NCBI GenBank assembly: GCA_017999215.1
Contig: JAGOBQ010000199.1
Location: 1-7,574 of the forward strand
Direction of reading: 5' to 3'
Origin: Thermoanaerobaculia bacterium
GTDB lineage: Bacteria > Acidobacteriota > Thermoanaerobaculia > UBA5066
DNA length: 7,574 nt
Position 1 is the stretch's first letter; every line of letters begins with the position of its first letter. A program made the position numbers and the translations under genes. Below, one piece after another: positions 1 to 6,261 of the stretch. The notes beneath the pieces were generated by a model, which saw nothing but the letters and a program-made list of their open reading frames with translations, searched no databases and was not told the origin of the DNA.

Positions 1-1
1 C

Positions 2-883
2 GCCCGAAGCCTGGCCGAGTGCCTCCTGATCCAGGCGCGCGTGGAAGGGGTCGAGAGCCCCCTCCTCGAGGAGCTCGTCACGAACCGGCTCCACGACCTC
101 GCGACGAAGGCGGTCCCGGTCCTCGCCCGCCAGATGAACGTGCCGGCCGAGGAGCTCCAGCAGGCGATCGACGTCCTCAAGCGCCTCGACCCGAAGCCCG
201 GCCGGCGCTACGACTCGACGCGGACGATCTACGTGGAGCCCGACGTCCAGGTCGTGAAGATCGACGACGAGTACGTCGTCCTCTTCAACGACGACGGCCT
301 GCCCCGCCTCCGCGTATCGCCGTTCTACCGCCGCCTCCTCTCCTCGAGCAACGGACCGCTCGACGGCGAGGGGCGAAGCTACCTCCGCGAGAAGATGCGG
401 GCGGCCCAGTGGCTGATGAAGAGCCTCGACCAGCGCAAGCGGACGATCGTCCGCGTCGCCGAGTCGATCGTTCGGAAGCAGCGCGACTACCTCGAGTGGG
501 GCGTCGCGCACCTCAAGCCGCTCATCCTCCGCGACGTCGCCGACGACATCGGCATGCACGAGTCGACCGTCTCCCGGGTCGTCTCGAACAAGTGGATGGC
601 GACCCCGAAGGGCCTCCTGCCGATGAAGTTCTTCTTCCACTCGGCGATCAGCTCCTCGGCCGGCGAGGACGTCTCCTCGCTCGCCGTGAAGGGGAAGATC
701 AAGGCCCTCGTCGACGCCGAGGACGCTTCGCAGCCGCTCTCCGACGCGCGCCTTTCCGAGCTCCTCGCGCGCGAAGGAATCCGTATCGCCCGCCGCACGG
801 TGGCGAAGTACCGCGAGGAGCTCCACATTCCCTCCAGCTCGATCCGGAAAGTGGAGCGCGGGCCGGCCGGGTCGCCGGACTGA
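2..883 (+). CDS. rpoN: RNA polymerase sigma-54 factor RpoN, C-terminal part (5' end outside window)
   Basis: Sigma-54 directs RNA polymerase to -24/-12 promoters, which open only with an ATP-driven enhancer-binding activator. The frame is open from base 2 with no start codon of its own, so the gene begins upstream and only the last 293 residues are seen. The first residues (ARSLAECLLIQ) match the conserved 'GA-x-L-x-ECL' element of the core-binding domain. A helix-turn-helix lies near bases 527-595 (key residues DVADDIGMHESTVSRV), followed by the conserved TPKGLLPMKFFF stretch. The RpoN box ARRTVAKYRE, which contacts the -24 element, is intact at about 788-817. The C-terminus continues about 20 residues past the box and ends in TGA at 881-883. 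The GTG at 41 is an internal codon, not the start. The hpf gene follows after 33 bases, a common arrangement in proteobacteria. The identification is very secure. Confidence 0.97.
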   Translation, partial: ARSLAECLLIQARVEGVESPLLEELVTNRLHDLATKAVPVLARQMNVPAEELQQAIDVLKRLDPKPGRRYDSTRTIYVEPDVQVVKIDDEYVVLFNDDGLPRLRVSPFYRRLLSSSNGPLDGEGRSYLREKMRAAQWLMKSLDQRKRTIVRVAESIVRKQRDYLEWGVAHLKPLILRDVADDIGMHESTVSRVVSNKWMATPKGLLPMKFFFHSAISSSAGEDVSSLAVKGKIKALVDAEDASQPLSDARLSELLAREGIRIARRTVAKYREELHIPSSSIRKVERGPAGSPD

Positions 884-905
884 GGCCCGACGCCTGATGA
901 CCATC

Positions 906-912
906 GAGGAGG
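906..912 (+). promoter_or_regulatory. Ribosome binding site of hpf
   Basis: GAGGAGG lies 4 bases before the ATG at 917. It is the best Shine-Dalgarno match at any start in the window and fixes the hpf start. Most downstream genes in the cluster have weaker sites and overlap the preceding stop codon. hpf may therefore be translated independently of rpoN. Confidence 0.8.
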
Positions 913-916
913 CACG

Positions 917-1450
917 ATGAAAATCGAAGTCACCGCCCGGCGTCTCACCGTCGACGCGAAGACGAAGGACACGATCGCCAAGCGCCTCGAGAAGCTCTCG
1001 AAGGTCCTCCCGCGGGAGGCAGAGGCGAAGGTCGTCGTCCGCCTCGAGAAGCGCGGGGTGCTCGTCGAGGTGACGATCACGGCGCGCCAGCGCACGTGGG
1101 CGGCCGAAGCCGTCGCCGCCGACCAGCTGACGGCCGCGCAGAGCGCGCTCGAGAGGGTCGAGGCGCAGGCGAAGAAGACGAAGGCCCGGGTCAAGGACGA
1201 GAAGAAGCACACGACGTCCGGCGTCCGGAGCCCCGAGGCCGCGCTGCCTCTCGAGAAGGCCCCCGCGCCTCGCGAGAAGGCGCCGCGGACCGAGAGCTAC
1301 GAGGCGCGCCGGATGTTCGACGAGGACGCCCTGCACGCCTTCGACCGCAGCAAGCGCGAGGTCCTCGTCTACCGGGACCCGTCCGACGAGCAGCTCCACG
1401 TCCTCTACCGCCGCAAGGACGGCGCCGTCGTCATCCTGACGCCGCGCTAG
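917..1450 (+). CDS. hpf: Ribosome hibernation promoting factor, long form (HPF/RaiA family)
   Basis: This 177-residue protein has the two-domain layout of long HPF, which inactivates ribosomes in stationary phase by pairing 70S particles into 100S dimers. Residues 1-97 form the S30AE ribosome-binding domain, with a start typical of the family (MKIEVTARRLTVDAKTKD). A charged, alanine- and proline-rich linker spans about 98-125. Residues about 126-177 are the C-terminal dimerisation domain, with the recognisable Y-E-A-R-R-M-F, VLVYRD and VLYRRKDGAVVIL motifs. Length is normal for the long form; short HPF and YfiA lack the C-terminal domain. The ATG at 917 follows a strong GAGGAGG site. It sits between rpoN and hprK, with 7 bases to hprK. 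In E. coli the equivalent slot carries short hpf followed by ptsN, and no ptsN is present here. The call is secure. Confidence 0.95.
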   Translation: MKIEVTARRLTVDAKTKDTIAKRLEKLSKVLPREAEAKVVVRLEKRGVLVEVTITARQRTWAAEAVAADQLTAAQSALERVEAQAKKTKARVKDEKKHTTSGVRSPEAALPLEKAPAPREKAPRTESYEARRMFDEDALHAFDRSKREVLVYRDPSDEQLHVLYRRKDGAVVILTPR

Positions 1451-1457
1451 GCGCTCG

Positions 1458-2480
1458 ATGCTCCCGACCCCTCCGGAGACGAAGCCGCACGTCCGCGCGG
1501 CCGACCTCGAGTCGCCCGCCCTGGCGCCGCTCGGGCTGAAGCTCGTCTCCGGTCGGGCCGGCCTCGACCGGCCGATCGAGTGGCCCCGGGTCCAGAAGCC
1601 CGGTCTCGCGATCGCCGGGTTCCTGCCCTACGTGCGGGCGCAGCGGGTCCAGATCCTGGGGGAGAGCGAGTTCGACTACCTGAAGACGCTCTCGCCCCGG
1701 GTCGTGAAGCAGCGGTTCGACGCGTTCACCTCGCTCGGCATGTCGTGCGTCGTCGTCACGAAGGGGATCCGGCCGCCCGCCGTCCTCCGCCGTTTCTGCC
1801 AGGAGCGGGACGTCCCGCTCTTCGCGACGCCGCGACTGACGAGCACGGTGATCGAGGGGCTCACGGCGTTCCTCGAGGAGTCGCTCGCGCCGCGCGTGAC
1901 GCTCCACGGCGTCCTCGTGGAGGTGGGGGGGCTCGGAACGCTCCTCCTCGGCGACTCGGGAGTCGGCAAGAGCGAGTGCGCGCTCGCCCTCGTCCAGCGC
2001 GGCCACCGGCTCGTCGCGGACGACCTCGTCGTCGTCAAGCGGTTCCACAACGACGCGCTCGTCGGCTCCTCAGCCGGCGTCATCCGGCACCACATGGAGC
2101 TGCGCGGCCTCGGTATCGTGAACGTGCCGCTCCTCTTCGGCGTCGCCGCGGTCCTCGAGAAGCACACGGTCGAGCTCGTGATCCGCCTCTCGCACTGGGT
2201 CGAGGGCGTCGAGTACGACCGGCTCGGCCTCGACGAGGAATCCGAGGCGATCCTCGGCGTCCCGGTTCCGCTCGTCCGGATGCCGGTCGCGACCGGCCGG
2301 GACGTCGCGCTGCTCGTCGAGATCGCCGCCCGGAACCACCTCCTCAAGAGGAGGGGATACAACGCGGCGCGCGAGATGGCGGACCGGGTCCACGAGGAGA
2401 TCGCCCGCCGGACCGGATCGACCGATCGGGAGCGTCGGCGCGGCCGGCGGCGTCCCCGCTCCTCCGTGGGGGCCGCGTGA
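1458..2480 (+). CDS. hprK: HPr kinase/phosphorylase HprK
   Basis: HprK phosphorylates HPr on Ser46 and reverses the reaction by phosphorolysis, setting PTS and catabolite signalling by energy state. The N-terminal regulatory domain covers about residues 15-140. The catalytic domain begins with the conserved HGVLVEV element at H150. The Walker A motif GDSGVGKS is at 165-172, followed by RGHRLVADD (D188, D189) and the HprK signature ELRGLGIVNV at 214-223. It ends with VEIAARN and the GYNA element. All key residues I can check are present. At 340 residues it is somewhat longer than the roughly 310-330 usual for the family, because of an arginine-rich tail at about 323-336. The ATG at 1458 has no clear Shine-Dalgarno, so translation probably couples to hpf, 7 bases upstream. 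Its TGA overlaps the rapZ GTG. Its substrate HPr is encoded two genes downstream. Confidence 0.96.
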   Translation: MLPTPPETKPHVRAADLESPALAPLGLKLVSGRAGLDRPIEWPRVQKPGLAIAGFLPYVRAQRVQILGESEFDYLKTLSPRVVKQRFDAFTSLGMSCVVVTKGIRPPAVLRRFCQERDVPLFATPRLTSTVIEGLTAFLEESLAPRVTLHGVLVEVGGLGTLLLGDSGVGKSECALALVQRGHRLVADDLVVVKRFHNDALVGSSAGVIRHHMELRGLGIVNVPLLFGVAAVLEKHTVELVIRLSHWVEGVEYDRLGLDEESEAILGVPVPLVRMPVATGRDVALLVEIAARNHLLKRRGYNAAREMADRVHEEIARRTGSTDRERRRGRRRPRSSVGAA

Positions 2481-3358
2481 CGGGCCCCCGGGACGAACAG
2501 CGGCTCCTCGTCGTGACCGGGCTCTCCGGCTCGGGGAAGTCTTACGCGGCGCGCGCCCTCGAGGACATCGGATACAACACGATCGACAATCTCCCCCTCG
2601 CGCTCCTCCGGAGCTTCGTCGAGGAGGCGGCACGGGGTAAGGGCGGTCCCGGCCGCAACGCGGTCGTCCTCGACGTGAGGAACCCCGGATTCGCCGAGGC
2701 GTTTCCGCCCCTCCTCGACTCCCTGCGACCGCTCCTTCCCGTCACGGTCGTCTTCCTCGAAGCGGACGAGCCGACCATCTTCCGGCGCTTCTCGGAGACC
2801 CGCCGGCCGCATCCGCTCGCGCTGGACCGGACGCTGGCCGAGGCGATGGCGACGGAGCGGAAGCTCCTGGCCGAGGTGAAGGGGAGAGCCGACCTCGTTC
2901 TCGACACGACGGCGATGACCGTCCACGAGCTCCGGTCGGTCCTCGCCGAGCATTTCCGGTCCCCCGGGGACCCCGGCGTCCTCGCCGTCTCGATCCTCTC
3001 TTTCGGCTTCAAGCACGGGGTCCCGCCCTCGATCGACCTCTGCTTCGACGTGAGGTTCCTCGCGAACCCGCACTTCGTGCCGGAGCTCCGCCATCGGACG
3101 GGGCGCGACCCGAACGTCGCCCGCTTCATCGAGGAAGGCAGCGCGACGGGTCCGTTCTACGGCCGGCTCCTCGACTTCCTCCTCTTCTGCCTCCCGAACT
3201 ACCGGCGTGAAAACCGGGCCTACCTGACGATCGGCGTCGGGTGCACGGGCGGCCGCCATCGCTCCGTCTACGTCGCCGAGCGGCTGGGCCGCGACCTCGC
3301 CGCAGCCGGGTACCCCGTCCGCGTCTCGCACCGCGACGACAACCGGGAAGGACCATGA
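2477..3358 (+). CDS. rapZ: RapZ/YvcJ family nucleotide-binding protein (RNase adapter family)
   Basis: This 293-residue protein covers the whole RapZ family. In E. coli RapZ senses glucosamine-6-phosphate and guides RNase E to the small RNA GlmZ; YvcJ of Bacillus is a GTP-hydrolysing homologue. The N-terminal P-loop GLSGSGKS is at residues 15-22, then the YNTIDNLP element and the FSETRRPHPL motif at 105-114. In the C-terminal domain I see SFGFKHGVP, FDVRFLANP and the highly conserved GCTGGRHRSV at 255-264. The start is GTG at 2477, overlapping the hprK stop in GTGA. It is preceded by a G-run at 2468-2472, and translation from it gives a normal family length. The same frame stays open far upstream, but that extension lies inside hprK and has no family similarity. 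Whether it has a GlmZ-like RNA partner here is unknown. Confidence 0.94.
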   Translation: MTGPRDEQRLLVVTGLSGSGKSYAARALEDIGYNTIDNLPLALLRSFVEEAARGKGGPGRNAVVLDVRNPGFAEAFPPLLDSLRPLLPVTVVFLEADEPTIFRRFSETRRPHPLALDRTLAEAMATERKLLAEVKGRADLVLDTTAMTVHELRSVLAEHFRSPGDPGVLAVSILSFGFKHGVPPSIDLCFDVRFLANPHFVPELRHRTGRDPNVARFIEEGSATGPFYGRLLDFLLFCLPNYRRENRAYLTIGVGCTGGRHRSVYVAERLGRDLAAAGYPVRVSHRDDNREGP

Positions 3359-3813
3359 AGAACCCCGACGCCTCCGTCGCCGACGCCGCAGACTCCGTCG
3401 GCATCCTCCTTCTCTCCCACGGCCCCCTGGCCGACGCCCTTCGCGAGACGGTCCAGGTCCTGGAGCCGCAGCCGGGCGAGCCGCTCGGGGCCCTGTCGCT
3501 CGCCTGGGACGAAGCCCCGGAGCACGCGAGCGAGCGCCTCCAGCGCGCGATCGCCGACGCCGACCGCGGGCGCGGCGTCGTCCTGCTGACCGACATGTTC
3601 GGCGGGACGCCCTCGAACCTCGCCCTCGCCTTCCTGCAGAAGGGGCGCGTCGAGATCGTGACCGGCGTGAACCTCCCGATGGTCGTGAAGGCGCGGGCCC
3701 TCGCACGGGAAGGGAAGGAGCCGGGCGAGATGGCGCGGACCCTCGTGGAGAAGGGGCGGCGCTCGATCGTCGCCGCCGGCGAGCTCATGGAGACGGAGAA
3801 GCGGACCGCGTGA
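3355..3813 (+). CDS. PTS system mannose-family IIA component (EIIA-Man domain)
   Basis: This 152-residue protein is a stand-alone mannose-family EIIA, which accepts phosphate from HPr. The active-site histidine is H22 in ILLLSHGPLADAL. Further family motifs are LLTDMFGGTPSNLAL and VEIVTGVNLPMVV, characteristic of the ManX/EIIA-Man fold. There is no fused or neighbouring EIIB, EIIC or EIID, so a regulatory rather than transport role is inferred. The ATG at 3355 overlaps the rapZ stop (ATGA), with GGGAAGG just upstream at 3345-3351. The frame is open further upstream but runs inside rapZ. The stop overlaps the ptsH start. Comparable single EIIA-Man genes beside hprK and ptsH are found in proteobacterial PTS clusters. 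The family is certain; its phospho-acceptor or protein target is not. Confidence 0.94.
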   Translation: MKNPDASVADAADSVGILLLSHGPLADALRETVQVLEPQPGEPLGALSLAWDEAPEHASERLQRAIADADRGRGVVLLTDMFGGTPSNLALAFLQKGRVEIVTGVNLPMVVKARALAREGKEPGEMARTLVEKGRRSIVAAGELMETEKRTA

Positions 3814-4079
3814 TCGAGAAGACCGTCGTCCTCAAGAACCGGCTCGGGCTCCACGCCCGCGCGGCCGCGAAGCTGGTCCACACCGCCGCGCACTACTCGT
3901 CGAGGATCACGCTGTCGAAGGACGGCGAGGACGTCGACGGCAAGAGCATCCTCGGCCTCCTCCTCCTCGCCGCGGGGAAGGGGACGCCGATCGTGGTCCG
4001 GACCGAGGGCGACGACGAGGCCGAGGCGATGAGGGCCCTCACGGACCTCGTCGACCGCCGCTTCGACGAATCCGAGTAG
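3810..4079 (+). CDS. ptsH: Phosphocarrier protein HPr
   Basis: HPr carries phosphate from Enzyme I to EIIA proteins. This one has 89 residues, the usual size. The active site is GLHARAAAKL, with the catalytic histidine at exactly position 15 if GTG at 3810 is the start. The second site, GKSILGLL, puts the regulatory serine at exactly 46, the residue HprK phosphorylates. Both agreements support the GTG start, which overlaps the EIIA stop in GTGA. A GGAG lies at 3795-3798. Classical HPr has proline after the active-site arginine (HARPA); here it is alanine (HARAA), a variant I associate with regulatory-type HPr. With hprK in the same operon, both His and Ser phosphorylation are expected. A 9-bp hairpin starts at its stop codon. 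Confidence 0.96.
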   Translation: MIEKTVVLKNRLGLHARAAAKLVHTAAHYSSRITLSKDGEDVDGKSILGLLLLAAGKGTPIVVRTEGDDEAEAMRALTDLVDRRFDESE

Positions 4080-4097
4080 CCTCGGCCGCGAGGCTAC
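4076..4097 (+). other. 9-bp inverted repeat (RNA hairpin) in the ptsH-ptsI gap
   Basis: GTAGCCTCG at 4076-4084 pairs perfectly with CGAGGCTAC at 4089-4097 around a GCCG tetraloop. The left arm contains the ptsH stop codon, and the right arm ends 4 bases before the GAGGGG that serves as the ptsI ribosome binding site. No U-run follows, so it is not a canonical intrinsic terminator. It could be an RNA-processing or stability element, or could tune ptsI expression relative to HPr. The pairing is seen directly; any function is inference. Confidence 0.6.
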
Positions 4098-4101
4098 AAT
4101 C

Positions 4102-4107
4102 GAGGGG
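4102..4107 (+). promoter_or_regulatory. Ribosome binding site of ptsI
   Basis: GAGGGG immediately precedes the ATG at 4109. The spacing is short, 3 bases from the GAGG core, but it is the only candidate, and the following residues SLTGIPVSPGIAVG are the normal Enzyme I beginning. The site lies just after the hairpin at 4076-4097. Confidence 0.55.
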
Positions 4108-4108
4108 C

Positions 4109-5896
4109 ATGAAACGGTCCCTCTCGCTCACCGGAATCCCGGTGTCTCCCGGCATCGCCGTCGGCCGCGCCGTCGTCTGCATCGGGCGGACCGACTCGAC
4201 GCCCCGCCGGGACCTCGACGTCGACGAGGTGCCGGCCGAGCTCGAACGGCTCCGGCTCGCCGTCGAGTCGGCGATCCGCGAGATCGGCGAGATGGCGGGA
4301 CAGGTCGAGGCGCGCCTCGGGAAGGAATACGCGGCGATTTTCCAGGCGCACGCGCTCTTCCTCCGCGATCCGTCCTTCCTGGGACCGATCGAGAAGAAGG
4401 TCCGGCTCGAGAAGGTCAACGCGGAGTGGGCGGTCGAGGTCGTCGCCGACGCCCTGGCCGCGCGGCTCCGCGATCTCCCCGACAAGGACCTCGCCCTTCG
4501 GGCCTCCGACCTCGACGACATCGCCACGATCCTGAAGAGGGCGCTCGGAGAAGGCGAAGGGGCCGTCGACCGGCTGGCGACCCTTCCCTGGGATTCCTGC
4601 GTCCTCGTCGCCGACGAGCTGACCCCTTCGGACGCCGTTCGGATACCGCGCGACAAGGTCGTCGCCTTCGTGACCGAGAGGGGAGGGAAGACTTCGCACG
4701 CCGCGATCCTCGCCCGTTCCTTCGGCCTGCCGGCCGTCGTCGCCGTGCCGAAGCTTCTCGCATCGGTGGGAGAGGGCGACCTGGTCATCGTCGACGGCCG
4801 GGAAGGGGTCCTCTGGAGGGAACCGTCGGAAGACGTCCTGTCTCTCTTCCGCGAACGCCAGGGACGCGACGCGACCCGGGAGCTCTCGCTGAAGGAGAAG
4901 AGCCTTTCGGGGCTCGCGAGGACGAGGGACGGCGAAGAGGTGGCGATCCGGGCCAACATCGAGCTGGCGCGCGAGGTCCCCGACGTCTTCGAGTACGGAG
5001 CCGACGGGGTCGGCTTGTTCCGGTCCGAGTTCCTCTACCTCTCCTCGGCGGGAGTCGAGTTCCCGGACGAGGCGACTCAGGCCGCCATCTACCGGCAGGT
5101 CGTCTCCCAGCTCGCGCCCCGGCCGGTCGTCATCCGGACGTACGACCTCGGCGGGAAGAAGGGGGCCCGGCACCTGTCCGGCGCCGAGGAGAATCCCGTC
5201 CTCGGCCTCCGCGGGGTGCGGCTCTGCTTCAGCCACCCGGAGATGTTCCGGACCCAGCTGCGCGCGCTCCTGTCCGTGGCGTCGGAAGGCGACCTCCGAA
5301 TCCTCGTGCCGATGGTCGCGGGCGTCGAGGAGGTCCGGAGGGTCCGGGCGTTCGTCGAGGAGGCCCGCGCGGAGCTCGCCGATCGCGGGGTCGTCGTTCC
5401 CGACAGCGTCCCGATCGGAGCGATGATCGAAGTCCCGTCGGCCGCCATGACGGCCGACCTCATTGCACCCGAGGTCGACTTCCTGTCGCTCGGGACGAAC
5501 GACCTGATCCAGTACACGCTGGCGGCCGACCGCGCGAACGAGGCTGTCTCGGACATCTTCCGACCACAGCACCCGGCGATCCTGCGTCTCATCGCGAGGG
5601 TCCAGGAGGCCGCGCGCGCCGCCGGGAAGCCTCTCGCCGTCTGTGGCGAGATGGCCGCCGACCCGGCCCTGTTCCTTCTGCTCCTCGGCCTCGGCATTCG
5701 GGAGTTCTCCATGGGCCCTCGCTCGGTCCCGCTCCTGAAGGACGTCGCGCGCTGCGCCTCCGCGGTCGACGCCGCGCGCATGGCACGTGCCGCGCTCTCC
5801 CTTTCGACGCCCGACGACGTGGCCGCCCTCCTGGCGCGGGAGGCCGAAGCCCTCCTGAGCGGCGACCCGGAGACCCGCGCCGCGGTGAACGCATGA
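4109..5896 (+). CDS. ptsI: Phosphoenolpyruvate-protein phosphotransferase (PTS Enzyme I)
   Basis: Enzyme I autophosphorylates with PEP and hands the phosphate to HPr, the first step of the PTS. The 595 residues are a normal full length of about 570-600. The N-terminal HPr-binding and swivelling phosphohistidine domains hold GGKTSHAAI, with the active histidine at residue 197. The C-terminal PEP-binding TIM barrel shows GVGLFRSEFLY (about 300-310), RTYDLGG (343-349), LGTNDLIQYTLAADR (461-475) and VCGEMAADP with the catalytic Cys512. It lacks the GAF domain found in the nitrogen-type PtsP, so it is a plain EI. One departure from the usual pattern is GGKK at 348-351, where GGDK is typical. The stop overlaps the start of the cupin gene (ATGA). 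The call is secure; which EIIA proteins it finally serves is unknown. Confidence 0.97.
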   Translation: MKRSLSLTGIPVSPGIAVGRAVVCIGRTDSTPRRDLDVDEVPAELERLRLAVESAIREIGEMAGQVEARLGKEYAAIFQAHALFLRDPSFLGPIEKKVRLEKVNAEWAVEVVADALAARLRDLPDKDLALRASDLDDIATILKRALGEGEGAVDRLATLPWDSCVLVADELTPSDAVRIPRDKVVAFVTERGGKTSHAAILARSFGLPAVVAVPKLLASVGEGDLVIVDGREGVLWREPSEDVLSLFRERQGRDATRELSLKEKSLSGLARTRDGEEVAIRANIELAREVPDVFEYGADGVGLFRSEFLYLSSAGVEFPDEATQAAIYRQVVSQLAPRPVVIRTYDLGGKKGARHLSGAEENPVLGLRGVRLCFSHPEMFRTQLRALLSVASEGDLRILVPMVAGVEEVRRVRAFVEEARAELADRGVVVPDSVPIGAMIEVPSAAMTADLIAPEVDFLSLGTNDLIQYTLAADRANEAVSDIFRPQHPAILRLIARVQEAARAAGKPLAVCGEMAADPALFLLLLGLGIREFSMGPRSVPLLKDVARCASAVDAARMARAALSLSTPDDVAALLAREAEALLSGDPETRAAVNA

Positions 5897-6261
5897 AGAC
5901 GACCGACCGAATCGTGAAGAAGCCGTGGGGAAGCGAGAGGATCTTCGCCGTGAACGCTCGTTACGCCGGCAAGCTGATCTCGATCCTCGCCGGGCAGACT
6001 CTCTCCTACCAGTACCACCGTGCCAAGGAAGAGACGATCCACGTCCTCTCGGGAACTCTCGGGATGGAAACGGAGTCCAACGGGGAGAGGGTTCTCCTGG
6101 CGCTCGCCCCCGGGGAGACCTTTCACGTGTCGCCCGGGACGAAGCACCGGATGTTCGCGGACGGGGAGGACGTCCTCGTCGTCGAGGTCTCCAGCCCGGA
6201 GCTCGACGACGTCGTTCGCCTCGAGGATCGCTACGGGCGAGAAGGGACGACTCAGCCATGA
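5893..6261 (+). CDS. Small cupin protein, mannose-6-phosphate isomerase type II-like
   Basis: This 122-residue single-domain cupin resembles the C-terminal cupin of type II mannose-6-phosphate isomerases and GDP-mannose pyrophosphorylases. It opens with KKPWGSE, the usual PWG start of that group. The first cupin motif is GQTLSYQYHRAKEETIHVLSG (residues 34-54), and Q40, H42 and E47 are likely metal ligands. The second is GETFHVSPGTKH, with H85 as the fourth ligand; Gln-His-Glu-His is the metal set known from phosphomannose isomerases. A DDVVRLEDRYGR tail follows, as in many stand-alone relatives. Its ATG at 5893 overlaps the ptsI stop, so it is probably co-translated with Enzyme I. It may interconvert or sense a hexose phosphate, but the enzymatic activity is inferred. 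Other small sugar-binding cupins would look similar. Confidence 0.85.
   Translation: MKTTDRIVKKPWGSERIFAVNARYAGKLISILAGQTLSYQYHRAKEETIHVLSGTLGMETESNGERVLLALAPGETFHVSPGTKHRMFADGEDVLVVEVSSPELDDVVRLEDRYGREGTTQP

Noticed and set aside
19..897. 292-codon + strand frame overlapping rpoN
   Set aside because: The translation is Pro/Arg/Ala-rich with no motif, while the other frame has the sigma-54 helix-turn-helix and RpoN box.
911..926. GGCACG ahead of hpf, a partial -24 element
   Set aside because: No TTGC follows at the right spacing and it overlaps the hpf ribosome site and start codon.
1676..3706. 676-codon open frame on the - strand opposite hprK, rapZ and the EIIA gene
   Set aside because: It spans three real genes in coupled order and its translation is Arg/Ser/Gly-rich without motifs. 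It is an artefact of high GC.
4095..4100. TACAAT resembling a -10 promoter box before ptsI
   Set aside because: There is no -35 match at the expected distance, it sits only 8 bases before the ATG, and part of it belongs to the hairpin arm.
4076..4100. Intrinsic terminator between ptsH and ptsI
   Set aside because: The stem is good but no U-run follows, and ptsI would be expected to be co-transcribed. It is kept only as a hairpin of unknown role.
5781..5796. TGGCACG with downstream GC, resembling a sigma-54 promoter, and a GGCACGTGCC palindrome
   Set aside because: The -12 half matches only the GC of TTGC, the site lies within conserved ptsI coding sequence, and no gene starts close downstream.
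4094..6259. 721-codon open frame on the - strand opposite ptsI and the cupin
   Set aside because: The + strand carries unmistakable Enzyme I and cupin motifs. The antisense frame is low-complexity Arg/Gly/Asp/Glu-rich, as expected from GC3 bias, and shows no family motif.
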